NCBI GenBank assembly: GCA_964410665.1
Contig: CAYPIE010000040.1
Coordinates: 1 to 52,018, forward strand
Reading direction: 5' to 3'
Source of the DNA: CAYPIE01 sp964410665
Lineage (GTDB): Bacteria; Planctomycetota; Planctomycetia; Gemmatales; Gemmataceae
DNA: 52,018 bases
Below the pieces are notes generated by a model, which made no database searches, had not been told where the DNA came from, and worked only from the letters and a program-made list of their open reading frames with translations. The position numbers were made by a program, and so were the translations under genes. Of this stretch, positions 25,799 through 33,973 are shown piece after piece. Each line of letters starts with the position of its first letter. Positions within the stretch are counted from its first letter, which is position 1.

Positions 25799-27229
25799 TT
25801 ATGCGGGGACCTCCGCGGCGATTTCACTCGGCTCGATGGCCACCCCCGGCTCTTGGACCATCACCGGTTCGATCACCCGCATTGACTTCCATTTACCCGT
25901 TCGGAAACGCAGCAAAAAGATACAGGCCATTAACACAATGTACACGGCGGCAAACGCCCAAGGCCAATACGGTGACCAACCCCATTGCAATGAGAGTGCG
26001 GAAGGGATCACCATCAGCGGCCAGGACAATGACAACGAAACCAAGCTCACAAACAAGGTATCGCCCGCTCCACGCAGGGCGAAACTAAACACCAAATTCA
26101 TACTATCAAACAGCGAATACAAGGCAATAAACCACAGCAAGGCACGTACCATCGCGGCAATCGCCGGCCAGTCTTCCGCATTGTTGGCACTAGCGAACGG
26201 AACGATGAACAGGCTGGGAAAGGCCACATAGAACACCGCAATGGATGCCATGTACACCCAAGCAATCACAAAGCCCGTATAGGTAGACCGCTCGGCAATC
26301 TCCGGCTGGTCTTCCCCCAGCCGCTGGCCGACCAGCACCGCCACGGCCTGACCAATGCCCATCATCGGCAGAAACGCCAGCATGTTGATGGTGAAGGCCA
26401 CCGAGGACGCGGCAAACTCAATCTTGCCAAACTCGCCCAGAATGATGAAGAACACCGTGAACGCCGAGCCCTCAAGCATCCATTGCATGCCACTGGGCAC
26501 CCCATAGCGCATCAACCGCCCAAATAGCGGCAGTTCCAAACGCCAGCCGTGCAGGGTTCCATACTGGCTGCGGTATTTCTCCCGTAGAAACAAGCCAATG
26601 GCCACAAGCGCAGACACCCAGGCCGCAGCAATCGTCGCCAGTCCCGCCCCTCGAATGCCAAGCTCTGGAAAACCCGCCACACCATAGATCAACAAATAAT
26701 CAAGCACCACGTTGACCACCAGCCCGACCAGATTCAGCCACATCACCGTGCGGCTATCTCCGAGTCCTGCGAAAAAGCCGCTAATGGTGGCCAGAATCAA
26801 CATCGGCAAGCAGATCCAGGTTAGACAACGAAAGTAAATCCCTTCGGCTGCCATCAGCTCGGGTGCATGACCGAATGCTTGGAACAAGGGCCCGGAAAGC
26901 GGAATCAACAGCAAAAACAACAGCCCTGAGGCCAGGCTGAAATACAGTCCCTGCCAAACCACCGGCCCGATCCGTTCGATGCGCTGGGCGCCGAGATACT
27001 GGGCGACAAACGTGGTGACATAATTTGCGGTGGTTTGAAACAAAACAAATGTGGTCCAAAACAGCATCCCAGTCAGGGTGGCTGCGGACACGGCGTTGGC
27101 CTCATAACGAGTCAGCAGCAGACGGTCGATAAAGATTTGCAGGGTGAAAAAGCTGTTACTGACGATCAAGGGCCAGGCCAGTCGCATCATTTCGCGACTG
27201 CCACCTGGCCGATCGGTCGAATCCGTCAT
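25799..27229 (-). CDS. MATE family multidrug/metabolite exporter
   Basis: A 476-residue protein with about twelve hydrophobic segments in the two-bundle pattern of MATE transporters. The first begins REMMRLAWPLIVSNSFFTLQIFIDRLLLTRY, and later hallmarks include GILAGERL-free loops and PSGMQWMLEGSAFTVFFIILGEFG followed by GIGQAVAVLVGQRLGEDQ. It would export organic cations or metabolites by Na+ or H+ antiport. The frame is open to 27394, which would overlap the next gene by 82 bp. The ATG at 27227-27229 has GGAG five bases upstream and starts just before the first membrane helix, so it is preferred. Substrate unknown. Confidence 0.88.
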   Translation of the reverse strand: MTDSTDRPGGSREMMRLAWPLIVSNSFFTLQIFIDRLLLTRYEANAVSAATLTGMLFWTTFVLFQTTANYVTTFVAQYLGAQRIERIGPVVWQGLYFSLASGLLFLLLIPLSGPLFQAFGHAPELMAAEGIYFRCLTWICLPMLILATISGFFAGLGDSRTVMWLNLVGLVVNVVLDYLLIYGVAGFPELGIRGAGLATIAAAWVSALVAIGLFLREKYRSQYGTLHGWRLELPLFGRLMRYGVPSGMQWMLEGSAFTVFFIILGEFGKIEFAASSVAFTINMLAFLPMMGIGQAVAVLVGQRLGEDQPEIAERSTYTGFVIAWVYMASIAVFYVAFPSLFIVPFASANNAEDWPAIAAMVRALLWFIALYSLFDSMNLVFSFALRGAGDTLFVSLVSLSLSWPLMVIPSALSLQWGWSPYWPWAFAAVYIVLMACIFLLRFRTGKWKSMRVIEPVMVQEPGVAIEPSEIAAEVPA

Positions 27230-27312
27230 AACTGCTCCGTCGGTTGAGGATGGTTCCTTCCGCATCGATCTCGTGGACTCATCCTGACGGAGGACGAAGC
27301 GTGTAGGAACGG

Positions 27313-28035
27313 TCAATCGAGCTTTTCTAACCAGATGTTGCGATACTGTACGGGATTGCCATGATCCTGAAGCAGGATCGGTCCGGGAGAGCAAGGATCT
27401 CCTCCAGCTCCCGCCCGGGTGTTATCGGTCTTGATCACCTGGTGGTCGTGAATCAGCACTCCATTATGATAGACGGTCATGCGCGCAGGTTCGCTCTTCT
27501 CACCGTTTTCACACTTAGGGGCCCAGAATTCGATATCGTACTTTTGCCACACTGTGGGTGCCTTACACGCATTGACCTTGGGAGCGGCAACTTCATAAAT
27601 CGCGCCACAGTCGTTGTACTTACTGTTCAGCCCATAACTGTCGAGCACCTGGACCTCATAGCGACCCTGAACGTAAACCCCACTGTTGCCCCGTCCTTGG
27701 CCTCGCTTCGTAGGTTCATAAGGGACGCGGAATTCGACATGCAGTTTGAAGTGTCCGTCGAATTTCTGCTTGGTCACCAGGTTGCCGCCACCCCGCGTCA
27801 CCTGCATGGCTCCATCGACAATTTGCCACTTGGCGGGGCCACCCCGCTGCGACTGCCAGCGATCCAGATTGTTGCCGGCGAACAACACGATCGCTCCATT
27901 GGGCGGCGGCACGGACTGGATATCCTGGCCATCGCTGGGCTTCTGCAGCTTCAGGTCGCTAATATCACCATACTGGCTGTAAGCAGTGCCGACCGAGATC
28001 AGGCAGGCAAGCGTACCAAGCAAGAAGGCGCGCAT
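27313..28035 (-). CDS. Secreted DUF1080 (3-keto-disaccharide hydrolase-like) protein
   Basis: A 240-residue secreted protein: signal peptide MRAFLLGTLACLISVGTAYSQ, then one DUF1080 domain with a lectin/glucanase-like fold. Recognisable motifs are IVLFAGNNLDRWQS, DGAMQVTRGGGNLVTKQKFDGHFKLHVEFR, GNSGVYVQGRYEVQVLDSYG and the terminal QDHGNPVQYRNIWLEKLD. The family is abundant in planctomycetes and some members act on 3-keto-glycosides; activity here is inferred only. The ATG at 28033-28035 is chosen because the signal peptide starts there and AGGAG lies ten bases upstream; the frame is open to 28089. It precedes the MATE gene in the same direction. Confidence 0.9.
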   Translation of the reverse strand: MRAFLLGTLACLISVGTAYSQYGDISDLKLQKPSDGQDIQSVPPPNGAIVLFAGNNLDRWQSQRGGPAKWQIVDGAMQVTRGGGNLVTKQKFDGHFKLHVEFRVPYEPTKRGQGRGNSGVYVQGRYEVQVLDSYGLNSKYNDCGAIYEVAAPKVNACKAPTVWQKYDIEFWAPKCENGEKSEPARMTVYHNGVLIHDHQVIKTDNTRAGAGGDPCSPGPILLQDHGNPVQYRNIWLEKLD

Positions 28036-28167
28036 CACGTGAGTTCTCCTAAACGAAGTCATCCAGCCGGGGATGGGCACACCGCCCACGCGGGCGATCT
28101 TACCCGTGGTTACCGCTGACGGAAAGAGGCGAGCCGTGCAACCCTAGGTTCGTAGGAATCGAAGTCT

Positions 28168-28842
28168 ATGCACATTCTTTTTTTTGATATCGATGGGACA
28201 CTCATCCGCTGTGGTGGGGCTGGGAAAGCAGCCATGGAAGCAGCCCTGGCCGAAGCGTTCGACATCCAAGAGATTCACGACACCGTGGCCTACAGTGGCC
28301 GCACCGATCGGGCGATCGGTCGCGATCTACTGATCGAACATGGCCTCGAGCCCAGCGAAGCGCATCGCCGACGGCTCACCGAAGCCTATCTCCGCCACCT
28401 GCCCAGAACGCTCGCGGAGAAAACCGGGATGATTTTACCGGGTGTAGCAGCCCTCCTACAGGCCCTGGGACAACGAGAGGATGTATCTCTAGGCTTACTG
28501 ACTGGGAACATCCAGGCCGGAGCGCGGAGCAAGCTCAGCCATTTTGGCTTGTGGGAGCATTTTCGGTTTGGTGGCTTCGGAGAGATCCACGAGGAGCGCA
28601 ATCGTGTGGCTCACGATGCTTTGAGCGCTGCGGAAGCGTACTTGTGCCAAGCGGTGGATCCGGCTCGGGTCTGGGTCATCGGCGACACCCCGCTCGATGT
28701 TGCTTGTGCTCGGGCGATCGGTGCTAAGGTCGTCGCCGTGACCACCGGCTGGCATACCCGGGCCGAGCTGGTCAGCTCAGGCCCGGATTTGGTACTGGAG
28801 AGTCTGGCCGCTGCCGAGGGCTGGCTGCATCGGCTTGCTTAA
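28168..28842 (+). CDS. HAD-superfamily phosphatase (phosphoglycolate phosphatase-like)
   Basis: A 224-residue HAD hydrolase with cap domain. Motif I is FFDIDGTL (Asp7 nucleophile, Asp9), motif II LLTGNI, and motif IV GDTPLDVACARAIGAKVVAV. The length and motifs match the Gph/PGPase group, but HAD substrates vary widely and the true one is open. TAGGAA lies nine bases before the ATG. The gene is divergent from DUF1080 and its last 71 bp overlap the end of the convergent unknown gene. Confidence 0.87.
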   Translation: MHILFFDIDGTLIRCGGAGKAAMEAALAEAFDIQEIHDTVAYSGRTDRAIGRDLLIEHGLEPSEAHRRRLTEAYLRHLPRTLAEKTGMILPGVAALLQALGQREDVSLGLLTGNIQAGARSKLSHFGLWEHFRFGGFGEIHEERNRVAHDALSAAEAYLCQAVDPARVWVIGDTPLDVACARAIGAKVVAVTTGWHTRAELVSSGPDLVLESLAAAEGWLHRLA

Positions 28843-30013
28843 CCAGCGCGGCCAAAAACGGGACCGCCTCGCCCCGTTCTTGGGCAAGCTCCGCCAGGGC
28901 CAAATAGTCACCGGCTTTGATACACAGCTCATAGAGACTCGGACAGATCAGGTCCCTTTGCTCGACCTCACCAAGATATTGCCGAGCCACTGTCAAAGCC
29001 TGGGTAGGCTCGCCCAGTCGATCCAGCAGATGTACCAAAATCTCGGCAGGGTAAGTATTTCCCTCGGCAGCAGCGGGTTCTAGCTTGGCCTGGAAGTGGG
29101 CCAGGCCAGCTTCGGTCTGCTCCCCGAGAAGCAGGCTCAAATAAACCGCACAGTCGTGATACATCCGCTCAAACGGCGGTTCTCCCTGGCCCTGGAATGT
29201 TTCTCCAAGGTGCTGACCGTAAACACAAAGGTCGCGCGCCAACCGCAGTTCGTCACACCGGGGCAAGCGCATGCTCATCTGCACCACGGAGGACAGATGG
29301 GAGACATCGGTATGATAGGCATCCTCGTCAAACAGCCAGTCACGATCGCGAATCAAGTCTGGGATCGGCACGGCACCCGGATCACTGCCGGCGTGTTGGC
29401 CGATTTCTTGACGCAAGCGTTCCTCGAGTTGCGCGGTTAGCGCGCGAATCAACTTGCATCCACACGGACGGAACACCGCCGCTTGTTGGACCGGGTCAAC
29501 TCCCGAAAGGTAGGTAATGGCCGAGCAGATCCCAAAATGCTCAAGGATCAGATCAAAGCCCCGCTCCGGATGCACGCCTTCTTGAAAGGCAATTTGCACC
29601 ACCGTTGAGAGCTGTTCATCTCCTTCGGGGGGAAGATAGGTCGCGATGGCCTCACGGACCGGGTTGGGCTCCTCAATCATCCGGAAAAACACCCAGGCAC
29701 GGCCAATGTCCTGTTTGTCCAGATACAGCTGGCCCGTCTCGCGTGCGGCTTGCCGAATCGCCTCCTCGTAGGTCACATGCCATTCGCTAGGCAGTTCAGC
29801 CGCGGGTCCAGTCGGAAACGGGGAAGCGCCAAGTTGCACACGCGTTTGCATAAGTCGAGCATAAAAGAACGCATCGTATTGACCCGCTGCTCGGAGTTCT
29901 GTGCACAGTTGCTCCACGGCAGCGACAGGACCTTGGGCTTGCAGACAGCTGCGTAAGCGATCAAACACGACGGGTTCCAAGCGTGGCAAGGCTTCAGCGT
30001 CGGTATCAAGCAT
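28772..30013 (-). CDS. Conserved-looking cytoplasmic protein of unknown function
   Basis: A 413-residue soluble, probably all-helical protein without signal peptide or membrane segment. Segments such as EAIRQAARETGQLYLDKQDI and PTQALTVARQYLGEVEQ suggest TPR-like helical hairpins, but no family is recognised. The frame is open to 30241, overlapping the phosphoketolase gene. The ATG at 30011-30013 gives no overlap, has GGAG nine bases upstream, and the residues before it look non-coding. It shares a 164-bp divergent upstream region with phosphoketolase. Its last 71 bp are antisense to the end of the HAD gene. Confidence 0.75.
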   Translation of the reverse strand: MLDTDAEALPRLEPVVFDRLRSCLQAQGPVAAVEQLCTELRAAGQYDAFFYARLMQTRVQLGASPFPTGPAAELPSEWHVTYEEAIRQAARETGQLYLDKQDIGRAWVFFRMIEEPNPVREAIATYLPPEGDEQLSTVVQIAFQEGVHPERGFDLILEHFGICSAITYLSGVDPVQQAAVFRPCGCKLIRALTAQLEERLRQEIGQHAGSDPGAVPIPDLIRDRDWLFDEDAYHTDVSHLSSVVQMSMRLPRCDELRLARDLCVYGQHLGETFQGQGEPPFERMYHDCAVYLSLLLGEQTEAGLAHFQAKLEPAAAEGNTYPAEILVHLLDRLGEPTQALTVARQYLGEVEQRDLICPSLYELCIKAGDYLALAELAQERGEAVPFLAALVKQADAASPRQRPDSPVPNPGLS

Positions 30014-30177
30014 CGGCGGAGTCTCCGCTGGCAAAGGGCAGAAAACTCTAGTGTAACAAAGCGAAGCACTAACGTCAGGCAGGCTGCCCTGGTCAGACAT
30101 CGCCGTCGACGGCAAGATTCGTATCATGGGCGATGTCTGGTCGGTTGTTTTTTGAGTCCGTTGCTTAGGAGAGCCAA

Positions 30178-32586
30178 ATGGATGCTGCTCCCTTATCCCC
30201 CGACATGCTCCGCAAAATTGATGCCTACTGGCGTGCAGCAAACTATCTCTCAGTAGGTCAGATTTATTTACTCGACAACCCTTTACTGAAACAGCCCCTG
30301 GCCAAGGAGCATATCAAGCCCCGCTTGCTCGGACACTGGGGAACCACTCCTGGGTTGAATTTTATCTACGTCCACCTGAACCGACTGATCAACCAGTTGG
30401 ATTTGGACATGATCTATCTTACTGGTCCCGGCCATGGCGGACCTGGGCTGGTAGCGAATGTCTGGCTCGAGGGAACCTACAGCAAGTTTTATCCCCACAT
30501 CTCCCAGGATGAGGAGGGGATGAAGAAGCTGTTTAAGCAATTCTCCTTTCCCGGGGGCATTCCGAGTCATGTGGCACCGGAGACTCCAGGGTCGATCCAT
30601 GAGGGCGGCGAGTTGGGCTATGCGTTGTCGCACGCCTATGGTGCGGTGTTTGACAACCCCCATTTGATTGCCGCGTGTGTGATTGGCGATGGCGAAGCCG
30701 AGACCGGTCCTCTAGCCACCAGCTGGCACTCCAACAAATTCCTCAACCCTATGCATGACGGAGCGGTACTGCCGATCTTGCATCTAAATGGCTATAAGAT
30801 CGCCAGTGCCTCGTTGCTCGCTCGGATCAGTCACGAGGAGCTCAACGCCTTAATGCAAGGGTATGGATACACACCTTATTGGGTGGAGGGAGACGACCCC
30901 GAAGCAATGCACCAGGCGATGGCAGCCACTCTCGATCAGATCTTTGCCCAGATTCTTGCCATCCAGGAACATGCCCGTACCCAACAAGATGGCACACGCC
31001 CGCGTTGGCCCATGCTCATCCTGAAGACCCCCAAAGGCTGGACCTGCCCGCCCGAAATCGATGGCAAACCAGTGGAAGGGAGTTGGCGTGCCCATCAGGT
31101 CCCTTTGGGCAATTTGCACAACCGCCCGGAGCACCTGCCCCTGCTCGAACGCTGGATGCGAAGCTATCGGCCCGAGGAACTGTTCAACGACGATGGCTCG
31201 CTCAAAGCCGAGTTGGCCGAACTGGCTCCCAAGAGTCACCGCCGCATGGGTGACAACTACCATGCGAATGGCGGCACCCTGTTACAGGACTTAGTTCTGC
31301 CCGAGTTTCAGGACTATGCCGTCGAGGTAGCCGCACCCGGCGTCAACTACGCCGAGGCAACGCGGGTTATGGGCCGGTATTTACGGGATGTGATCAAGCT
31401 CAATCTAAAACGGAAAAACTTCCGCATTTTTAGCCCCGATGAGAATAATTCCAATCGCTGGCAAGACGTCCTTGAGGTCACCGACCGGCAATTCGTCGGT
31501 GATCGATTGCCGAGCGATGAGCACCTCGCCGCACAAGGACGAGTGATGGAGATGCTGTCCGAACACCAGTGCCAGGGCTGGCTGGAGGGGTATCTACTAA
31601 CGGGTCGGCATGGCTTTTTTAGTTGCTATGAGGCATTCATCCACATCATTGACTCGATGTTCAATCAGCACGCCAAGTGGCTCAAGGTATGTAATCACAT
31701 CCCCTGGCGACGACCGATTGCCTCGTTGAATTATCTGTTAAGCTCCCATGTCTGGCGTCAGGATCATAATGGCTTTAGCCATCAAGATCCGGGCTTTATT
31801 GATCACGTCGTCAACAAAAAGGCGGAGATTATCCGAGTCTTTCTCCCACCCGATGCCAACTGTCTGTTGTATGTCACCGATCGTTGCTTACGCAGTCGCA
31901 ATTTCGTCAATGTGATTGTCGCCGGCAAACAGCCAAGTCCGCAGTGGCTGACCATGGACCAGGCTATTAAGCACTGTACCGCGGGGATCGGCATCTGGGA
32001 GTGGGCCAGCAATGACCATGGCACCGAACCCGAGGTCGTCATGGCATGTTGTGGCGATGTGCCCACCTTGGAAACCCTGGCCGCGATCGAGTTACTTCGG
32101 ACACATATCCCCAATTTGATCATCCGGGTGGTCAATGTCGTCGATCTGATGACCTTACAGCCCGACACCGAACACCCTCACGGGCTTTCCGACAAAGACT
32201 TCGACGCGATCTTCACCAAGGACAAACCCATTATCTTTGCCTTCCATGGTTATCCCTGGTTGATCCACCGGCTGACCTATCGACGCACCAACCACAAGAA
32301 CTTACATGTGCGCGGCTACAAGGAAGAGGGGACCACGACGACCCCCTTCGACATGGTGGTGCTCAACGACCTGGACCGCTTTCACTTGGTCGGGGATGTC
32401 ATCGACCGGGTCCCCCGATTGGGCCCGTCGGCGGCCTATGCCAAGCAAGCTATCCGGGATCGCCTGATCGAACATAAACAGTATATCCATCGCTATGGCG
32501 AAGACATGCCCGAGATTCGCGGCTGGCGCTGGGGCCAGCAGTCGTTCGGTTCGGGGATCAATTCCACCGAGGCCGATAACCTTTGA
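30178..32586 (+). CDS. xfp: Phosphoketolase (xylulose-5-P/fructose-6-P)
   Basis: An 802-residue thiamine-diphosphate enzyme that splits xylulose 5-phosphate or fructose 6-phosphate with phosphate into acetyl phosphate and a shorter aldose phosphate. Family motifs are GHWGTTPGLNFIYVHLNRL, LTGPGHGGPG (81-90), SHVAPETPGSIHEGGELGY and the ThDP site GDGEAETGPLATSWHSNKF (170-188). Length is normal for the family. AGGAG lies six bases before the ATG. No acetate kinase or phosphotransacetylase is next to it, so the fate of acetyl phosphate is not shown. Whether it prefers both sugars cannot be told. Confidence 0.96.
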   Translation: MDAAPLSPDMLRKIDAYWRAANYLSVGQIYLLDNPLLKQPLAKEHIKPRLLGHWGTTPGLNFIYVHLNRLINQLDLDMIYLTGPGHGGPGLVANVWLEGTYSKFYPHISQDEEGMKKLFKQFSFPGGIPSHVAPETPGSIHEGGELGYALSHAYGAVFDNPHLIAACVIGDGEAETGPLATSWHSNKFLNPMHDGAVLPILHLNGYKIASASLLARISHEELNALMQGYGYTPYWVEGDDPEAMHQAMAATLDQIFAQILAIQEHARTQQDGTRPRWPMLILKTPKGWTCPPEIDGKPVEGSWRAHQVPLGNLHNRPEHLPLLERWMRSYRPEELFNDDGSLKAELAELAPKSHRRMGDNYHANGGTLLQDLVLPEFQDYAVEVAAPGVNYAEATRVMGRYLRDVIKLNLKRKNFRIFSPDENNSNRWQDVLEVTDRQFVGDRLPSDEHLAAQGRVMEMLSEHQCQGWLEGYLLTGRHGFFSCYEAFIHIIDSMFNQHAKWLKVCNHIPWRRPIASLNYLLSSHVWRQDHNGFSHQDPGFIDHVVNKKAEIIRVFLPPDANCLLYVTDRCLRSRNFVNVIVAGKQPSPQWLTMDQAIKHCTAGIGIWEWASNDHGTEPEVVMACCGDVPTLETLAAIELLRTHIPNLIIRVVNVVDLMTLQPDTEHPHGLSDKDFDAIFTKDKPIIFAFHGYPWLIHRLTYRRTNHKNLHVRGYKEEGTTTTPFDMVVLNDLDRFHLVGDVIDRVPRLGPSAAYAKQAIRDRLIEHKQYIHRYGEDMPEIRGWRWGQQSFGSGINSTEADNL

Positions 32587-32703
32587 ACCGTTTCATGGGG
32601 AACGAGGGTCAAGCACTTCGTACCACTATACCGGGGATGTCACATCCCATCATTGGGTGGACTGGGCAAGCCTATGGTTTGGAGGCTACTCCGGTAGTCG
32701 GGC

Positions 32704-33951
32704 ATGGAGATCCCGTTTGTCGAACTGGTACGCAAAAGCCAGCTGGTCGAGTCGACACGGCTCGACTATTTTGTTGACCAACATCAAAACGCGTTGGGCG
32801 AGGATGCTCGCGCTTGGGCACACCAGTTGGTCCAGGCCGAGCTGCTCACCCCCTTTCAAGCCCGCATGTTGCTACGCGGACGCTATCGCGATTTTATTCT
32901 GCACAACAAATACAAGATTCTTGACCTTCTCGGCCATGGAGGGATGGGCCGGGTTTTCTTGTGCGAACACCTGGTCATGAAACACTGGGTCGCCATCAAA
33001 ACCCTCCCCCCCGACAAGTTGCGTGATCCGGAGGCCGTTCAGCGTTTCTTCCGCGAGGCCCAGGCGGCCGCTGCCTTACGTCATCCGAACATTGTTCGCA
33101 TCTATGATGTAATCCCGCACCCACAGCGACCTCTGCTTGTCATGGAATACCTTCCGGGTGTCACGCTGCAACAGCTGGTCGACCGTCATGGGCCACTCGC
33201 CATTCCCCGTGCGGTCCATTACATCACGCAAACAGCTTGGGGTCTGCAGCACATTCATGAAGCAGGCTTGATTCATCGTGACATCAAGCCTGCCAACTTG
33301 TTGCTCGACCGCCTTGGGATTGTCCACATTCTAGACCTTGGATTGGCGTGCTTTGCCCAACCCGGCGACGAGCCCCTACCCCAGCAAGTCGGCAATCAGA
33401 TCACCATTGGCACCATCGACTACCTGGCTCCGGAGCAGGCCATCAACAGTCATACCGTGGATATTCGTGCGGACCTATACAGTCTGGGAGCGACCTTCTT
33501 CTTTCTCTTGACCGGAACCCCGCCCTTTCCCAGCGGGTCGCTGGCGCAGAAGCTACTCGCCCATCAGACCCAGCCGGTGCCAGCCTTACGTCGATTCCGT
33601 CCAGAAGTGCCTGCCGAGCTTGAACGGGTTCTCTACAAGTTGTTGGCCAAGCAACCTGGCTCACGCTTTACCTCGCCGATGGAGATCGCCGACAAGTTAC
33701 AGCCATTTGCAGCCCGCCCCATTCCGTTACCGACGCGTGACGAACTCGAGCTCGGCAGGCCCACCCGGGAAACACACCATCGCTTTGACTACTCTGCCAC
33801 CCACGCTCAGCAGTCAACCCATCTGACCGCAGGGGATACTATTATCGCCCGACGCTTGCCGCCTGCAACACGGCAGTATGGGTTCTGGTTCTGGTTCATG
33901 GTGATCCTGTTGGGATTCGGTCTGACCCTTGCAGCCCTTTGGCTGTGCTGA
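32704..33951 (+). CDS. Membrane-anchored Ser/Thr protein kinase
   Basis: A 415-residue Hanks-type kinase. Residues ~1-65 are the short helical leader common in planctomycete kinases (QLVQAELLTPFQARMLLRGR). The kinase core has LLGHGGMGRVFL, VAIK (Lys99), HRDIKPANLL (191-200) and DLGLACF (211-217), where DLG replaces the usual DFG, then a GTIDYLAPEQ activation segment. A single membrane helix lies at ~391-413 with only a couple of residues after it, so the kinase faces the cytoplasm with no extracellular sensor. The ATG at 32704 is the first after an in-frame TAG at 32695-32697; no ribosome binding site is visible. A PP2C phosphatase is encoded 4 kb downstream. Confidence 0.92.
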   Translation: MEIPFVELVRKSQLVESTRLDYFVDQHQNALGEDARAWAHQLVQAELLTPFQARMLLRGRYRDFILHNKYKILDLLGHGGMGRVFLCEHLVMKHWVAIKTLPPDKLRDPEAVQRFFREAQAAAALRHPNIVRIYDVIPHPQRPLLVMEYLPGVTLQQLVDRHGPLAIPRAVHYITQTAWGLQHIHEAGLIHRDIKPANLLLDRLGIVHILDLGLACFAQPGDEPLPQQVGNQITIGTIDYLAPEQAINSHTVDIRADLYSLGATFFFLLTGTPPFPSGSLAQKLLAHQTQPVPALRRFRPEVPAELERVLYKLLAKQPGSRFTSPMEIADKLQPFAARPIPLPTRDELELGRPTRETHHRFDYSATHAQQSTHLTAGDTIIARRLPPATRQYGFWFWFMVILLGFGLTLAALWLC

Positions 33952-33973
33952 CCCTGCTATGAAAGGAAACTCG

